Shown: positions 48,235-60,100, counted from the first letter of the stretch. The stretch is 64,000 bases of DNA from Brevundimonas sp. UBA6550 (GCF_002434505.1 NZ_DJKE01000006.1:217149-281148); one strand, 5' to 3'. Translations and numbers: made by a program. Notes: a model not told the origin generated them from the letters alone.

Positions 48235-49452
48235 ATGAACATGATCGTCGTCGTTCTCGCCCTCGTCGCCGCCGCCTTTGCGGGCGGCTTCCTGTGGGCC
48301 TTCATGGGCTGGCAGAGGACGCGCGGCGAACTGGCGGCGGCCGAGGCGCGGGTGGAGGCGGTCGAGGACAGCCGCGTCACCATGGCCGAACTGCTCAAGG
48401 CCCAGGCCGCCCAGTCGGCCCAGGTCGTCGCCGACCAGATGGTCAGCCGCGCCACCGAGACCTTCCGCGCCCAGGACCTGCTGGCCCGCGAACGGATGGC
48501 CGCCCAGCTGAAACCCGTCTCCGACACCCTGACCAGGTTCCAGGAGCATGTCGCCGCGCTGGAAAAGACCCGCTCGGAAGAGACGGGGGGCTTGCGCGAA
48601 CAACTGGCGGCCCTGATGGCGGCTTCGTCCGCCACGCGCGACGAGGCGCGCAAACTGACCGAGGCCCTGCGCGGCAACACCGGGCGGCGGGGCCGCTGGG
48701 GCGAACAAACCTGCCGCAATGTGCTGGAGGCCGCCGGCATGGCCGGGCGGTTCGACTTCACCGAACAGACCTCCAGCGCCGACGACGAGGGGCGCCAGAA
48801 CCGACCCGACTTCATCGTGCGCCTGCCCGGCGGGGGCATGTTCGTGATCGACGCCAAGGTGCCCCTGGCCTTCGAGGACGACGACGGCGACGAGGAGGCG
48901 CGCGCCCGCTCCGTCGGTTTGCGCACCGCCGCCAGCCTGAAGACCCACGTCCGCCAGCTGTCATCCAAGGCCTATCAGGACCAGTTCAAGCCCAGCCCGG
49001 ACTTCGTGGTCCTGTTCGTGCCCGGCGACAGCTTCCTGGCCACGGCGCTGGACCATGCGCCGGACCTGCTGTCCGATGCGATGGAATCGCGCGTCGTCAT
49101 CGCCACCCCCTCGACCCTGTTCGCCCTGTGCAAGGCCGTGGCCTATGGCTGGCGGGCGGAGGAACAGGCCGCCAACGCCGACAAGGTCGCCGCCCTGGGG
49201 CGCGAGCTTTACAAGCGGCTGTCCGTCATGGGCGGCCACGCCTCGGCCGTCGGTCGGGCGCTGGATCAGGCGGTCGGCAAATACAATCAGTTCGTCGGCT
49301 CGCTGGAGAGCCAGGTCATGGTCTCGGCCAGACGGTTCGAGGACCTGCAGGTCGACCACGAGGGCAAGACCCTGCCCGATCTGACGCCGGTCGAGACCGC
49401 GCCGCGCGTCCTGAGCCGTCCCGAGCTGATCGCCGCCTCGCCCAACGACTGA
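48235..49452 (+). CDS. rmuC: RmuC-family DNA recombination protein
   Basis: A 405-residue protein with an N-terminal membrane helix, a long coiled coil (about 25-135) and the RmuC nuclease-fold core: RGRWGEQTCRNVLEAAGM, then FVIDAKVPLAFE with the PD-(D/E)XK-like Asp/Lys pair, and SPDFVVLFVPGDSFLATAL. The family limits DNA inversions; its biochemical role is not settled. Confidence 0.9.
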   Translation: MNMIVVVLALVAAAFAGGFLWAFMGWQRTRGELAAAEARVEAVEDSRVTMAELLKAQAAQSAQVVADQMVSRATETFRAQDLLARERMAAQLKPVSDTLTRFQEHVAALEKTRSEETGGLREQLAALMAASSATRDEARKLTEALRGNTGRRGRWGEQTCRNVLEAAGMAGRFDFTEQTSSADDEGRQNRPDFIVRLPGGGMFVIDAKVPLAFEDDDGDEEARARSVGLRTAASLKTHVRQLSSKAYQDQFKPSPDFVVLFVPGDSFLATALDHAPDLLSDAMESRVVIATPSTLFALCKAVAYGWRAEEQAANADKVAALGRELYKRLSVMGGHASAVGRALDQAVGKYNQFVGSLESQVMVSARRFEDLQVDHEGKTLPDLTPVETAPRVLSRPELIAASPND

Positions 49453-49479
49453 TCCGCCGTCCATTGCTGGAAAGGGTGT

Positions 49480-49517
49480 TTGACATCGCGAAAGGCTGAT
49501 GTAAAAGACGCTTGTCT
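49480..49517 (+). promoter_or_regulatory. Promoter with overlapping operator-like repeat, HTH/membrane triad
   Basis: A consensus -35 TTGACA (49480-49485) is followed after 16 nt by TAAAAG (49502-49507) as a -10-like element. The inverted repeat AGAC/GTCT (49506-49517) overlaps the -10, and the sequence TGTAAA at 49500-49505 also occurs in the site upstream of the secreted hydrolase. The layout suits repression by the HTH protein of this operon. Confidence 0.5.
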
Positions 49518-49543
49518 AAGCATTCAGCCAGCGGCGAGCCTTC

Positions 49544-49987
49544 ATGAAATCCGTCAAACCCCTCGGCGCGGCCGGTCTCGTCGGCATGATCGTCGTGCTG
49601 TTCATCCTGGGGCTGATCGGCGGGATCGGCTCGGCCTTCCTGTCGGATCGACCGGGCGTCGGCGGCCTGGTCGGATCGGGCGTCTTTCTCGTCGCCGTCA
49701 TGACTGCCGTTCTTGTCGTTACGATCTGGTGGTTGCGCCGCCTCGACGAGGCCGCCCGCGAGGCGCACAAATGGGCCTGGTATTGGGGCGGCAGCGCGGG
49801 GATGGCCGTGGGCCTCGCGCTCGTGTTGACCGTGACGACCCGCAATGTCGACCTCGGCCGGTTCGTGACGGCAGACGCCAGCCCCGGCGACCTGATCGTG
49901 GGCGGAATGATGAGCATCCTGCTGTTCCAGCTGGCCGGCTACACCCTGGCCTGGGGCTGGTGGTGGCTGGCGCGGATGCGGGGCTGA
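49544..49987 (+). CDS. Four-helix membrane protein of the HTH/membrane triad
   Basis: A 147-residue protein with four hydrophobic helices (about 8-30, 42-65, 80-100, 117-140) and a positively charged loop between the second and third. I do not recognise a named family. It ends four nt before the HTH gene and is the first gene behind a strong promoter. Two membrane proteins flanking a small regulator recall operons in which the regulator represses a small membrane protein gene. Confidence 0.7.
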   Translation: MKSVKPLGAAGLVGMIVVLFILGLIGGIGSAFLSDRPGVGGLVGSGVFLVAVMTAVLVVTIWWLRRLDEAAREAHKWAWYWGGSAGMAVGLALVLTVTTRNVDLGRFVTADASPGDLIVGGMMSILLFQLAGYTLAWGWWWLARMRG

Positions 49988-49990
49988 ACC

Positions 49991-50197
49991 ATGAACAACC
50001 GTCTCAAGGTCCTGCGCGCCGAGCGTGACTGGAGCCAGGCGCAGCTGGCCGAACAGCTGGGCGTATCGCGCCAGACCGTAAATGCGCTGGAAACCGGTCG
50101 TTACGACCCGTCCCTGCCGCTGGCCTTCAAGATCGCCCGCGTCTTCGGCCAACCCATCGAATCCATCTTTTCGGACGCGCAGGAGCCGGCGAAATGA
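49991..50197 (+). CDS. Small Cro/CI-type HTH regulator (YgzD-like)
   Basis: A 68-residue single-domain helix-turn-helix protein: RLKVLRAERDWSQAQLAEQL, then the recognition helix VSRQTVNALETGRYDPSLPL and IARVFGQPIESIFSD. This short XRE/YgzD group usually sits beside small membrane protein genes and autoregulates. It is sandwiched between two membrane protein genes, overlapping the second by four nt (ATGA). Confidence 0.85.
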   Translation: MNNRLKVLRAERDWSQAQLAEQLGVSRQTVNALETGRYDPSLPLAFKIARVFGQPIESIFSDAQEPAK

Positions 50198-50844
50198 AGT
50201 CTGTGTCCCTTTCTCCGTCGTCGTGGCCCCGCTGGGTGCGCGCCCTGGCCTTTGGCGCCCTGTTCGGGATGGTCGGATACGGCGTCGGCGGCTGGTTGGC
50301 CAAGGTCGCGCCAGGCGGGTTGGGCCTGACGGGCAAGGCCATACGCTGGTCGGACGCGCTGGCCCTGGTGGTCGGGGCCGCCCTGGTCCTGGGGTCGCTT
50401 TGGGCGCTTTACGTCAGCCTGGACGCCAGGCGGCTGGGCCGGATGTATGATCTGGAAGGCGACGCCTCGGCCGAAGAGACGGCGGTCGCGCGGTTCCAGG
50501 CGGCGGTCATGGGCTTCTCCGGCGTCCTCCTGGCCTTGCCGATCGGGTTCAGCCTGGCGGGCGTCAGTCCCGTGCTGGGCGTCGGGGCGCTGGCCCTGCT
50601 GGTGGCGCTGCACACGGTGATGAATGTGCGCGTCTATCGCCAGGCGGACGAACTGCTGCGCCGCGTGGTGATGGAGACCGCCGCCGTCACCTTCTTCGCG
50701 GGTCAACTGGTGCTGTTCCTGTGGGCCGCCGCCGAGCGTCTGGGCGCCGCGCCCGCGATCACCGCCTGGGACATCTATGCGGTGCTGATGACCCTTTATC
50801 TGGCCGCCTCCCTCTGGATCAGCGTCCGGCGCGGCCTGGCCTGA
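50194..50844 (+). CDS. Six-helix membrane protein of the HTH/membrane triad
   Basis: A 216-residue protein with about six hydrophobic segments, grouped at residues 15-75 and 100-210. Not a named family to me. Its start overlaps the HTH gene stop (ATGA), so translation is coupled to the regulator. Ala/Gly-rich with few charged residues in the membrane; transport or sensing roles are both open. Confidence 0.68.
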   Translation: MKSVSLSPSSWPRWVRALAFGALFGMVGYGVGGWLAKVAPGGLGLTGKAIRWSDALALVVGAALVLGSLWALYVSLDARRLGRMYDLEGDASAEETAVARFQAAVMGFSGVLLALPIGFSLAGVSPVLGVGALALLVALHTVMNVRVYRQADELLRRVVMETAAVTFFAGQLVLFLWAAAERLGAAPAITAWDIYAVLMTLYLAASLWISVRRGLA

Positions 50845-50887
50845 CCCCCTCCTTTTCATTCCTGTTCCGACCTCTGGAGAGACGCTT

Positions 50888-51859
50888 ATGACCTTCGCCG
50901 CCCGCCTTCGATCCTCCGTCTCCACCCTTGCCCGCGGCGCCGTCGGCGTGGCCGGGGGGCTGGCCCTGTTCGCCGCCATCGCCGGCGCGCCGGCCGACGC
51001 CCTTGCCCAGGCCCAGCCGGCCGCGCCCGCCGCCGCCCCGGCGCCGATCCAGGGCCAGGGGCCGGCCTTGTGGGTGATCAAGGACGCCGATTCCACCCTT
51101 TATCTGTTCGGCTCGGTCCATGTGCTGCGCCCGACCACGGGCTGGGCCAGTCCGCGCGTCCAGGCCGCCTTCGACAGCGCCTCGGACATCTGGTTCGAGA
51201 TCAGCAATCCCGACGACCAAGCGGCCATTGTGCCGCTGATGCAGCAATACGGCCTATCGCCGACCTATCGAAACGCAACGGCGTTGACGACTGGCGAACT
51301 GACGTTGTTCGGCAATGCCGCTCAAAGCGTCGGCTCGGACGCTGTCAGAATGGACAACTATCGGCCGTGGCTGGCGGCCCTGACCCTGTCGGTCGCCCCG
51401 CTGGTCAAGGCGGGCTACGATCCCAAGTCGGGCGTGGAACTGGTGCTGAAGGCGCGCGCCGAAGCGGCCGGCAAGCCGATCCACGGCTTCGAGACCATCG
51501 ACAAGCAGATCGGCATCCTGGCCGGCCTGCCCGACGACGTGCAACTGGTCTTTCTGCGCGAGACGCTGAAGGACTACGAGAACGCGGCGACCAAGCTGGA
51601 CGAAATGGTCTCGGCCTGGGCCAGGGGCGACGTGGACGTCCTTAGCCGCGTGATGGTCCAGGAGATGAAGGACGCCTCGCCGGCCCTGTACCAGTCCATT
51701 CTGGTGGACCGGAACACCGACTGGGCGAACCAGATCCAGACGATGCTGCAGGGCTCCGGCGCCGCCTTCATCGCCGTGGGCGCCGGGCACCTGGCGGGCG
51801 ACGACAGCGTCCAGGCCATCTTGGCCAAGCGCGGCGTCACGGTCGAAGCGGTGGAGTGA
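50888..51859 (+). CDS. TraB/GumN-family protein, secreted
   Basis: A 323-residue protein with a long signal peptide (hydrophobic core about 15-35, cleavage after ALA) and an Ala/Pro-rich linker. The TraB/GumN domain shows YLFGSVHVLRP near residue 75 with its conserved GxxH, and the C-terminal GAGHLAGDDSV. The fold is related to Tiki/EreA metal proteases, so a periplasmic peptidase is possible, but no activity is established for most members. Confidence 0.85.
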   Translation: MTFAARLRSSVSTLARGAVGVAGGLALFAAIAGAPADALAQAQPAAPAAAPAPIQGQGPALWVIKDADSTLYLFGSVHVLRPTTGWASPRVQAAFDSASDIWFEISNPDDQAAIVPLMQQYGLSPTYRNATALTTGELTLFGNAAQSVGSDAVRMDNYRPWLAALTLSVAPLVKAGYDPKSGVELVLKARAEAAGKPIHGFETIDKQIGILAGLPDDVQLVFLRETLKDYENAATKLDEMVSAWARGDVDVLSRVMVQEMKDASPALYQSILVDRNTDWANQIQTMLQGSGAAFIAVGAGHLAGDDSVQAILAKRGVTVEAVE

Positions 51860-51910
51860 GGCCAGAGGCCGGGCGGCGCGTCGACCGGATCGGCGGCGCG
51901 TCGCGGCGGC

Positions 51911-51984
51911 TGGAGCGGGCAGCGGGAATCGAACCCGCACGAAAAGCTTGGGAAGCTTTCAGGCTACCACTACATCATGCCCGC
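51911..51984 (-). tRNA. tRNA-Gly(CCC)
   Basis: On the minus strand a complete cloverleaf of 74 nt: acceptor stem GCGGGCA/TGCCCGC, D-arm with TAGTGGTAG, anticodon stem AAAGC/GCTTT around the loop TTCCCAA (anticodon CCC), T-arm GCGGGTTCGAATCCCGC, discriminator T and an encoded CCA. It reads GGG codons. Confidence 0.95.
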
Positions 51985-52023
51985 GATGGCCTGAGGGCGG
52001 TCTAGCCCAAGGCCGGGCATGGC

Positions 52024-53025
52024 TCAAGGGTGGATGGGGCCGGCCGCGCGCGCCGCATTCTCTCGCGCATAGCGCTGGGCGATGATGGTGCAGGCGAACA
52101 GCTGGATCTGGTGGAACAGCATGATCGGCAGGACGATCAGCGGGACCGAGGCGCTGGCGAACAGAATGCCGGCCATCGGAATGCCGGTGGCCATGCTCTT
52201 TTTCGAGCCGCAGAACAGGATCACGATCCGGTCGGGGCGGTCGAACCGCAGCGCCCGGCCGATGAACAGCGTCAGGCTCAGAACAATGGCCAGCAGCATG
52301 ACGTTCAGGCCGATCACCTTGGCCAGGTCCATCGGCGCGACCTGGGACCAGACGCCGGCGACCACCCCCTCGCTGAAGGCGGCGTAAACGATCAGCAGGA
52401 TCGAGCCGCGATCCACCAGGCCGGTCAGTTTGGCGTGGCGGCCCAGCCAGTCCTTCAGCAGCGGCCGGCAAAGCTGGCCCACCGCGAACGGCGCCAGGAT
52501 CTGCAGACCGATGTCGAGGATGGACTGCAGATGGATGCCTCCACCGGCGCCGCCGATCAGCAGGGCCACCAGCAGCGGCGTCACGATCACCCCCAGCAGG
52601 TTCGACAGGCTGGCGCCGGTCAGGGCGCCCGCGACATTGCCGCCGGCGATGGAGGTGAAGGCGATGGACGACTGCACCGTGGACGGCAGCAGACACAGAT
52701 ACAGCATCCCCGTCAGCAGGTCGGGCTGAAGCGATCCCCGCATCAAAAAGACCAGCCCCAGCCCCAGCAGCGGGAACAGCAGGAAGGTCGACAGGAAGAC
52801 CGTGCCCTGCAGCCGCCAGTGCAGCAGGCCCGCGCCGATGGCCGCCGGCGACATCCGCGCGCCATACAGGAAGAACAGCAGGGCGATGGCGGCCTTGACC
52901 ACCCAGTCCATGACCACGGCGGCCTGTCCGCTGGCGGGTAGAAGCGCCGCCAGGACCACCATGCCGATCAGGGCCAGCAGATAGTTGTCGATCGGCAGGC
53001 GGGACAGGAAACGGCGCATGGGCAA
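52024..53025 (-). CDS. SBF-like bile acid:sodium symporter-family transporter
   Basis: A 333-residue membrane protein with about 9-10 helices of the SBF-like (YfeH) group. Conserved features are LFFLYGARMSPAAIGAG near residue 50, LCLLPSTVQSSIAFTSIAGGN near 112 (given by its ends) and FCGSKKSMATGIPMAG near 265. Substrate unknown. An internal ATG two codons later is an equal start candidate. It lies between tRNA-Gly and acs. Confidence 0.85.
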   Translation of the reverse strand: MPMRRFLSRLPIDNYLLALIGMVVLAALLPASGQAAVVMDWVVKAAIALLFFLYGARMSPAAIGAGLLHWRLQGTVFLSTFLLFPLLGLGLVFLMRGSLQPDLLTGMLYLCLLPSTVQSSIAFTSIAGGNVAGALTGASLSNLLGVIVTPLLVALLIGGAGGGIHLQSILDIGLQILAPFAVGQLCRPLLKDWLGRHAKLTGLVDRGSILLIVYAAFSEGVVAGVWSQVAPMDLAKVIGLNVMLLAIVLSLTLFIGRALRFDRPDRIVILFCGSKKSMATGIPMAGILFASASVPLIVLPIMLFHQIQLFACTIIAQRYARENAARAAGPIHP

Positions 53026-53087
53026 GGCTCGATAGGCGTCAGGATCGCCCCTGATAGGCCTCTATGCCCCTGCGTTGAAACCCCGCG

Positions 53088-55025
<1,938 letters not shown>

Positions 55026-55046
55026 GAAAGGCGTCTCCGGGGGAAA

Positions 55047-56402
55047 TCAGAATCCGTATTTGGCGAACAGGATCAGACGGGTCATGTCGCCGCTGGCGCC
55101 GGTCTCGATCTCGCGATCCGCGAACATCAGCTCGGCCCCCACATCAAACGCCGTAACCGGCGACCAGATCAAGTTGGCGTGGAGGCTCTGGGCCGATCGG
55201 TTGGCGGACAGGCCGGTGAAGGCGACATCGTTGTCCACCTTCTGCGCCGACCAGATCAGGCTGGAGCGCCAGCCGGGCGCCCAGACGTGGCGATAGGCGG
55301 CGAAGCCGGCGACCACGCCGATGGCGTCCAGATCGCCCGAGGCGTTCAGCACCGCGTCGTTGGAGAAGTTCAGCCCCACATAGCGGCCGATGCCCTCGCC
55401 GCCGGTCACCATCAGGCGCAGATCGTCCTTCGATCCGACCTTGATCTTGGTCGAGGCCGACAGACCCCAGCCGGTCGCGGTGGAATCGATGCTGGTCGCC
55501 GGGTTCTGATACTTCAGCTGGCGCAGCAGGCCGGCGACCTGGACATCGCCCCAGGGCCGCGACACCGCATAGCGGGCGGTGAAGTCCGGCAGGCTGTTGT
55601 CGTCGGCGACGATGCGCGCGCCGCCGCCGAACGGGGTCACGGTCGTCTCGGGGTTCTCGACCGAGACCGAGAAGGGACCGCGCGTGTAGCGGACCTGGAC
55701 CTGACGGGCGAAGACCGTGCCCTCGGCCGCGCCGATGAAATCGGCGGATTCGGGCAGGACGGCGGTGTTCTGGAAGTTGGTCCACTCCTGGCCGATCAGC
55801 CAGTTGTCGATGGTGACGAAGGCGCGGCGCAGGGCCGGGTTGGCCGGGCTGGTGGTGCGTTGATCGCCGGCGCCGGGCAGGGTCTGGAAGTCCATCTCCA
55901 TCCGCGTGCCGATCTTGTGGCCGCCCACCATGCCGTCGGTGGTCAGCCAGAAGCGGGTCTGGCGGGCGTTGAAGTCGGTCGCCGTATCTTCCTTGGAGCC
56001 GCCGATGGGGATGGAGCCGGGAATGTGGAACTCGCGCAGGGCGTCGCCATTGACCGGATCGCCGCCGGAATAGCGGCTGGCGTAGGCGTCCACCTTGACG
56101 AAGCCGCCGAACTTGACCGTGTGGTCGCCGATGCGGAAGCCCTCGCCGGGCGACGCCGGCGCCGCAGCCTGCTGGACCGGGGCGTGCGCGGCCGGGCGGG
56201 TCTCCAGGCGAATGATGTCCTGGGCCTGGGCGGCCTGTTGGGTGCGGGCGGCGACGACCTCGCCCTTCAGGGCGTTCAGCTCGGCCTCTAGTTGGGCGAT
56301 GCGGGCCTCCAGCGCCGCCTGGCTGGACTGGGCCGAGGCCATGCCGGGCGCGGCCAACAGGGCGACGACGGCGGCGCCCGCGAAAAGGGTGGTCCTGGTC
56401 AT
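55047..56402 (-). CDS. DcaP-type trimeric outer-membrane porin
   Basis: A 451-residue porin with a signal peptide (cleavage after ASA), an N-terminal coiled coil (ALEARIAQLEAELNALKGEV), a Pro/Ala linker and a beta-barrel of alternating strands ending in Phe (FAKYGF), as required for outer-membrane insertion. The barrel start VKFGGFVKVDAYASRYSGG is typical of DcaP porins that pass dicarboxylates and other small acids. First gene of a dcaP-acs operon, so it may admit acetate or related acids. Confidence 0.85.
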   Translation of the reverse strand: MTRTTLFAGAAVVALLAAPGMASAQSSQAALEARIAQLEAELNALKGEVVAARTQQAAQAQDIIRLETRPAAHAPVQQAAAPASPGEGFRIGDHTVKFGGFVKVDAYASRYSGGDPVNGDALREFHIPGSIPIGGSKEDTATDFNARQTRFWLTTDGMVGGHKIGTRMEMDFQTLPGAGDQRTTSPANPALRRAFVTIDNWLIGQEWTNFQNTAVLPESADFIGAAEGTVFARQVQVRYTRGPFSVSVENPETTVTPFGGGARIVADDNSLPDFTARYAVSRPWGDVQVAGLLRQLKYQNPATSIDSTATGWGLSASTKIKVGSKDDLRLMVTGGEGIGRYVGLNFSNDAVLNASGDLDAIGVVAGFAAYRHVWAPGWRSSLIWSAQKVDNDVAFTGLSANRSAQSLHANLIWSPVTAFDVGAELMFADREIETGASGDMTRLILFAKYGF

Positions 56403-56468
56403 GCTGATATCCTCCGCGCCCGTCTCCGCAGGCGTCCCTGATCCCAGCTTTCCGCCTATGTCCTCGCC

Positions 56469-56507
56469 AGACCATTGGCCATTGGTCTAGTTTCGACCAA
56501 AGTCGAA
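56469..56507. promoter_or_regulatory. Two palindromes between dcaP-acs and crbR
   Basis: The first, AGACCATTGGCCATTGGTCT (56469-56488), is a 20-bp palindrome with one mismatched pair. The second, TTCGAC-caaa-GTCGAA (56492-56507), follows four nt later. They lie in the 177-nt divergent region, about 67-105 nt upstream of dcaP and 73-111 nt upstream of crbR. They are candidate binding sites for the CrbR-type regulator or another dimeric factor. Confidence 0.55.
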
Positions 56508-56579
56508 CGGCGCCATGGTGGCGACGACGCGGCCGATCAGACGCCGCGCAGGGGAAGGACGCCCCAGGGGAAGGACGCT

Positions 56580-57191
56580 ATGGATCGCATCGTCGTCGCC
56601 GACGACCATCCCCTGTTCCGCGCCGCCCTGCGCTCGGCGGTCGACAAGGCCGCGCCGGGCGCGGAGGTGATCGAGTGCGCCAGCCTGGCCGAGGCGCGGG
56701 CCGCGCTGAAGGCGGGGCCGGTCGATCTGCTGCTGCTGGATCTGAAACTGTCGGACAGCGAGGGGATGGCGGGCCTGGCGGCGCTGCGGGCCGAACATCC
56801 GGCCGCGCCCGTGGCGGTGGTCTCGGCCAGCGAGGAGGCGGCGGTGGTGCGAAACGCCCTGGGTCTGGGCGCCGCCGGCTTCATCCCCAAGTCCACCGCC
56901 CTGCCGCAGATGGTCGAGGCCATCGCCGCCATCCTGGCCGGCGACGGCTGGGCGCCGGACGTGCCCGAGGCCGAGGGCGACGACCTGGCCGAACGGGTGG
57001 CCAGCCTGACGCCCTCTCAGCTGCGCATTCTGGAAGGGCTGAAGGCGGGGCGGCTGAACAAGCAGATCGCCTTCGACCTGGGCGTCTCGGAGGCCACCAT
57101 CAAGGCGCATCTGACCAGCGTGTTCAGAAAGCTGGGCGTCCACAACCGCACCCAGGCGGTCATCCTGGCCAAACAGATGGATCCGCTGTGA
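56580..57191 (+). CDS. crbR: LuxR-type response regulator, CrbR/ErdR-like
   Basis: A 203-residue NarL/FixJ regulator: receiver with Asp7/Asp8 and phospho-acceptor Asp54 (LLLDLKLSDS), then the LuxR helix-turn-helix (GRLNKQIAFDLGVSEATIKA, then HLTSVFRKLGV). CrbR/ErdR proteins switch on acs when acetate is used. The gene is divergent from dcaP-acs and convergent, with zero gap, with an SLC5-kinase gene. The ribosome site region is a tandem duplicate, CAGGGGAAGGACGC twice (56549-56562, 56565-56578). Confidence 0.85.
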   Translation: MDRIVVADDHPLFRAALRSAVDKAAPGAEVIECASLAEARAALKAGPVDLLLLDLKLSDSEGMAGLAALRAEHPAAPVAVVSASEEAAVVRNALGLGAAGFIPKSTALPQMVEAIAAILAGDGWAPDVPEAEGDDLAERVASLTPSQLRILEGLKAGRLNKQIAFDLGVSEATIKAHLTSVFRKLGVHNRTQAVILAKQMDPL

Positions 57192-60100
57192 TCAACTGGA
57201 CAGAAAGGCCTTCAGCGCCGCCGGCTTGATCGGCTTGGGCAGCAGGACGGCCCCGGCGGCCGTGGCCTGTTCGTTCAGCCCGTCGCGCGTATCGGCGGTG
57301 ACCAGGGCGATGCGGCGTACGCCGTGGGGGCGCAGCCAGTCGATCACGGCGAAACCTTCCGGCCCGTCGCCCAGATGAAGATCGACCACGGCGGCGTCGA
57401 ACGGCCCCGGCGACGCCATGGCCGCCTCGACGCTGGCCGCCAGCGTCGGTCGCGCGCCCCAGCGGGTCAGAAGGGCGTTCAACGCATCCAGGATCACTGG
57501 CTCGTTGTCCACGCACAGCACCCTCAGCCCCGCCAGCGGCAGGCGCACGTCTCGCGACGGCGCGATCTCGGCGACCACATCCGGTGCGCAGCGTTTCAGG
57601 TCGATGCGGAAGGTCGCGCCCGCCCCCAGGTCCGAGGTCAGCGACAGCGGATGGTCCAGCAGGCTGGACAGGCGTTTGACGATGGCCAGGCCCAGGCCCG
57701 CGCCCGGCTCGTCCACCGCCGCGCCGGGCAGCCGCACGAACTCGTTGAACACCGTCTCCTGCTGCGCCTCGGGTATGCCGCGCCCGGTGTCGCAGACGAA
57801 CAGCCGCACCGTCTCGCCGCGCCGCCGCACCCCGACCAGAACCCGGCCCCGGTCAGTGTAGCGGATGGCGTTGGCCACCAGGTTCTGCAGCATGGAGCGC
57901 AGCAGGTCGCGATCCGACGTCACCCACAACCGCGTCGGCGCCAGGGTGAGGCAAAGACCCTTGGCCTCGGCCACCGGCGCGAACTCGCGCCGCAGATCGT
58001 CGAACAGGCCGCCCAGGGACACCCGGGTCACATTGGTCCGCACCCCGCCGGCCTCCAGCTTGGACAGGTTCAGCAGGGCGGTCAGCAGCCGGTGGGCGCT
58101 GTCGATGGCGCGGTCGGCGTTGACGGCCAGGGTGCGGCTGGCGGGATCTTCCAGCGCCGGCTCCTCCTTGAGTGCGGCGATGAACAGGCGCGCGGCGTGC
58201 AGCGGTTGCAGCAGGTCGTGGCTGGCGGCGGCCAGGAACCGGGTCTTGGAGGCGGTGGCGTCCTCGGCGACCTGACGCGCCTCGTCCAGCCGGACGGTGC
58301 GGTCCGCGACGCGCGCCTCCAGCCGTTCGTTCGCCTCTTCCAACTGACGCGCTGCGCGGCGCAGGGCGGTGATGTCGGTATAGCTGGTGGCGTAGCCCCC
58401 GCCGGGGATGGGCGCGCCGGATGAGCGCAGCACCCGGCCGTCCGGCTGCTGGCGTTCGTGGTCGTGGGGGATGCGGCGGCTGAGCGCCTCCAGCCGGCGT
58501 TCGACCCAGGCCTCGATGTCGTCGGGGCTCTCGCCGCGCTCGGCGTTCAGCCGATAGATGTTGGCGATGGGCAGGCCGACGTGTACGAAGCCGACGGGCA
58601 GGTCGAACATGGCGACATAGCGCCGGTTCCAGGCGGTGACGCGCAGATCCTCGTCCACCACGATCACGCCCTGGTCGATATTGTCGAGCGTGGTCTGCAA
58701 CAGGTCGCGGTTGAACTGGACGGCCTGGGACGCCTCGTCCAGCATCCGCACCACGTCCTCAGGCGCGCGGCCGACCCCGGCCAGGGCGGCGGAGATGACC
58801 CGGCGGGCCGAGGCCGCGCCGATGGCGCCGGCCAGCATCCGCTCCGCCGCGCGGGCCAGGGCGGCGTCTGCGGGGTCGGCGTCGCGCAGGCGGGCGGCGG
58901 TTTCCCTGCCCCAAGCGGAAAAGGCGCGCTCAGCCCTTTCGTCGCCGATGAAGCGGGCGACCAGGGCGCGCAGGTCGCCGACGGAGGCCCCCGACGGCGC
59001 GGGCTTGGCCTCCATCCAGTCCGGCCCCAGCCGATCCACGAAGGCGCGCGCCTGAACCCGGTCGATCAGCCGGGGCTGGGCCAGACGCGACACCCCGACA
59101 TAGGCCGTCAGGTTCAGCCCCAGGCTGACGAAGACGCCCAGCGCCAACGGGTCCTCGATGCCCAGCATGACATAGATGTGCCAGGGCGCGCCCGGCGCCA
59201 GTTGCGGCAGGGCCAGCATCATGATCCAGACCAGGACCCCCGCCGCCATGCCCGCCAGCGCGCCTTGGGCATGGCCGCCACGCCACAGGACCGCGCCGAA
59301 CAGGGCGGGCGCCAGCTGGGCCAGGGCGGCGAAGGACACCAGCCCCATGGCCGCCAGACCGTGCGACTGGTCGGTCGCCTGATAATAGAGCCACGCCAGC
59401 AGCAGGACCGCGACGATGGCCCCGCGCCGCACCTGCAGGATGGTGCCCGCCATGTCCGAGGCGTCGCCGCGCATCCGCCAGCGGTCGCGCGCCAGGAAGG
59501 GCAGGATCAGGCTGTTGGACACCATGGCCGACAGGGCCACGGCCTCGACGATCACCATGGCGGTCGCCGCCGAGAAGCCGCCCACGAAGACGATGGCGGT
59601 CAGCAGGGTCTCGCCGCGCTGGAACGGCAGGGCCAGCACCAGAAGGTCGGGGTTCACCGTGGGCGCGAACAGGGCGCCGGCCGCCACCAGCGGCAGGACC
59701 GCCAGGCTGGTCAGCATCAGATAGAGGGGAAAGATCCAGCGCGCCCGCCGCACGTCCGACGGCTGGGCCCCCTCCACGAAGGCGACGTGGAACTGACGCG
59801 GCAGGCAGAAGATCGCCAGGGTCGAAACCAGGGTGATGGCGGTGAAGCGCGGCGTGACGTCCGGCGGGGCGGCCAGGGCGCCCAGCCCCTGCGCGATACG
59901 CGCCGGCGATCCCTGGTTCAGCAGCAGGACCAAGGCGAAGACGGCGACGAACAGCAGGGCGCCCAGCTTGACCATCGATTCCAGACCGATGGCCTGGATC
60001 AGGCCGCGATTGTGCTCGGTCAGATCGGGCCGCCGCGCGCCGAACAGAATGGCGAAGAAGGCCAGCACCCCGGCCAGCACCAGAACCGTCAGCCGCTCGG

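Noticed and set aside
48139..48948. Long antisense reading frames over rmuC and many other genes
   Set aside because: High-GC coding DNA gives long frames on the opposite strand; their translations are low-complexity and lack family motifs.
51911..51984. tRNA gene as an integration site for a mobile element
   Set aside because: No integrase, direct repeat of the tRNA end or foreign-looking genes are beside it.
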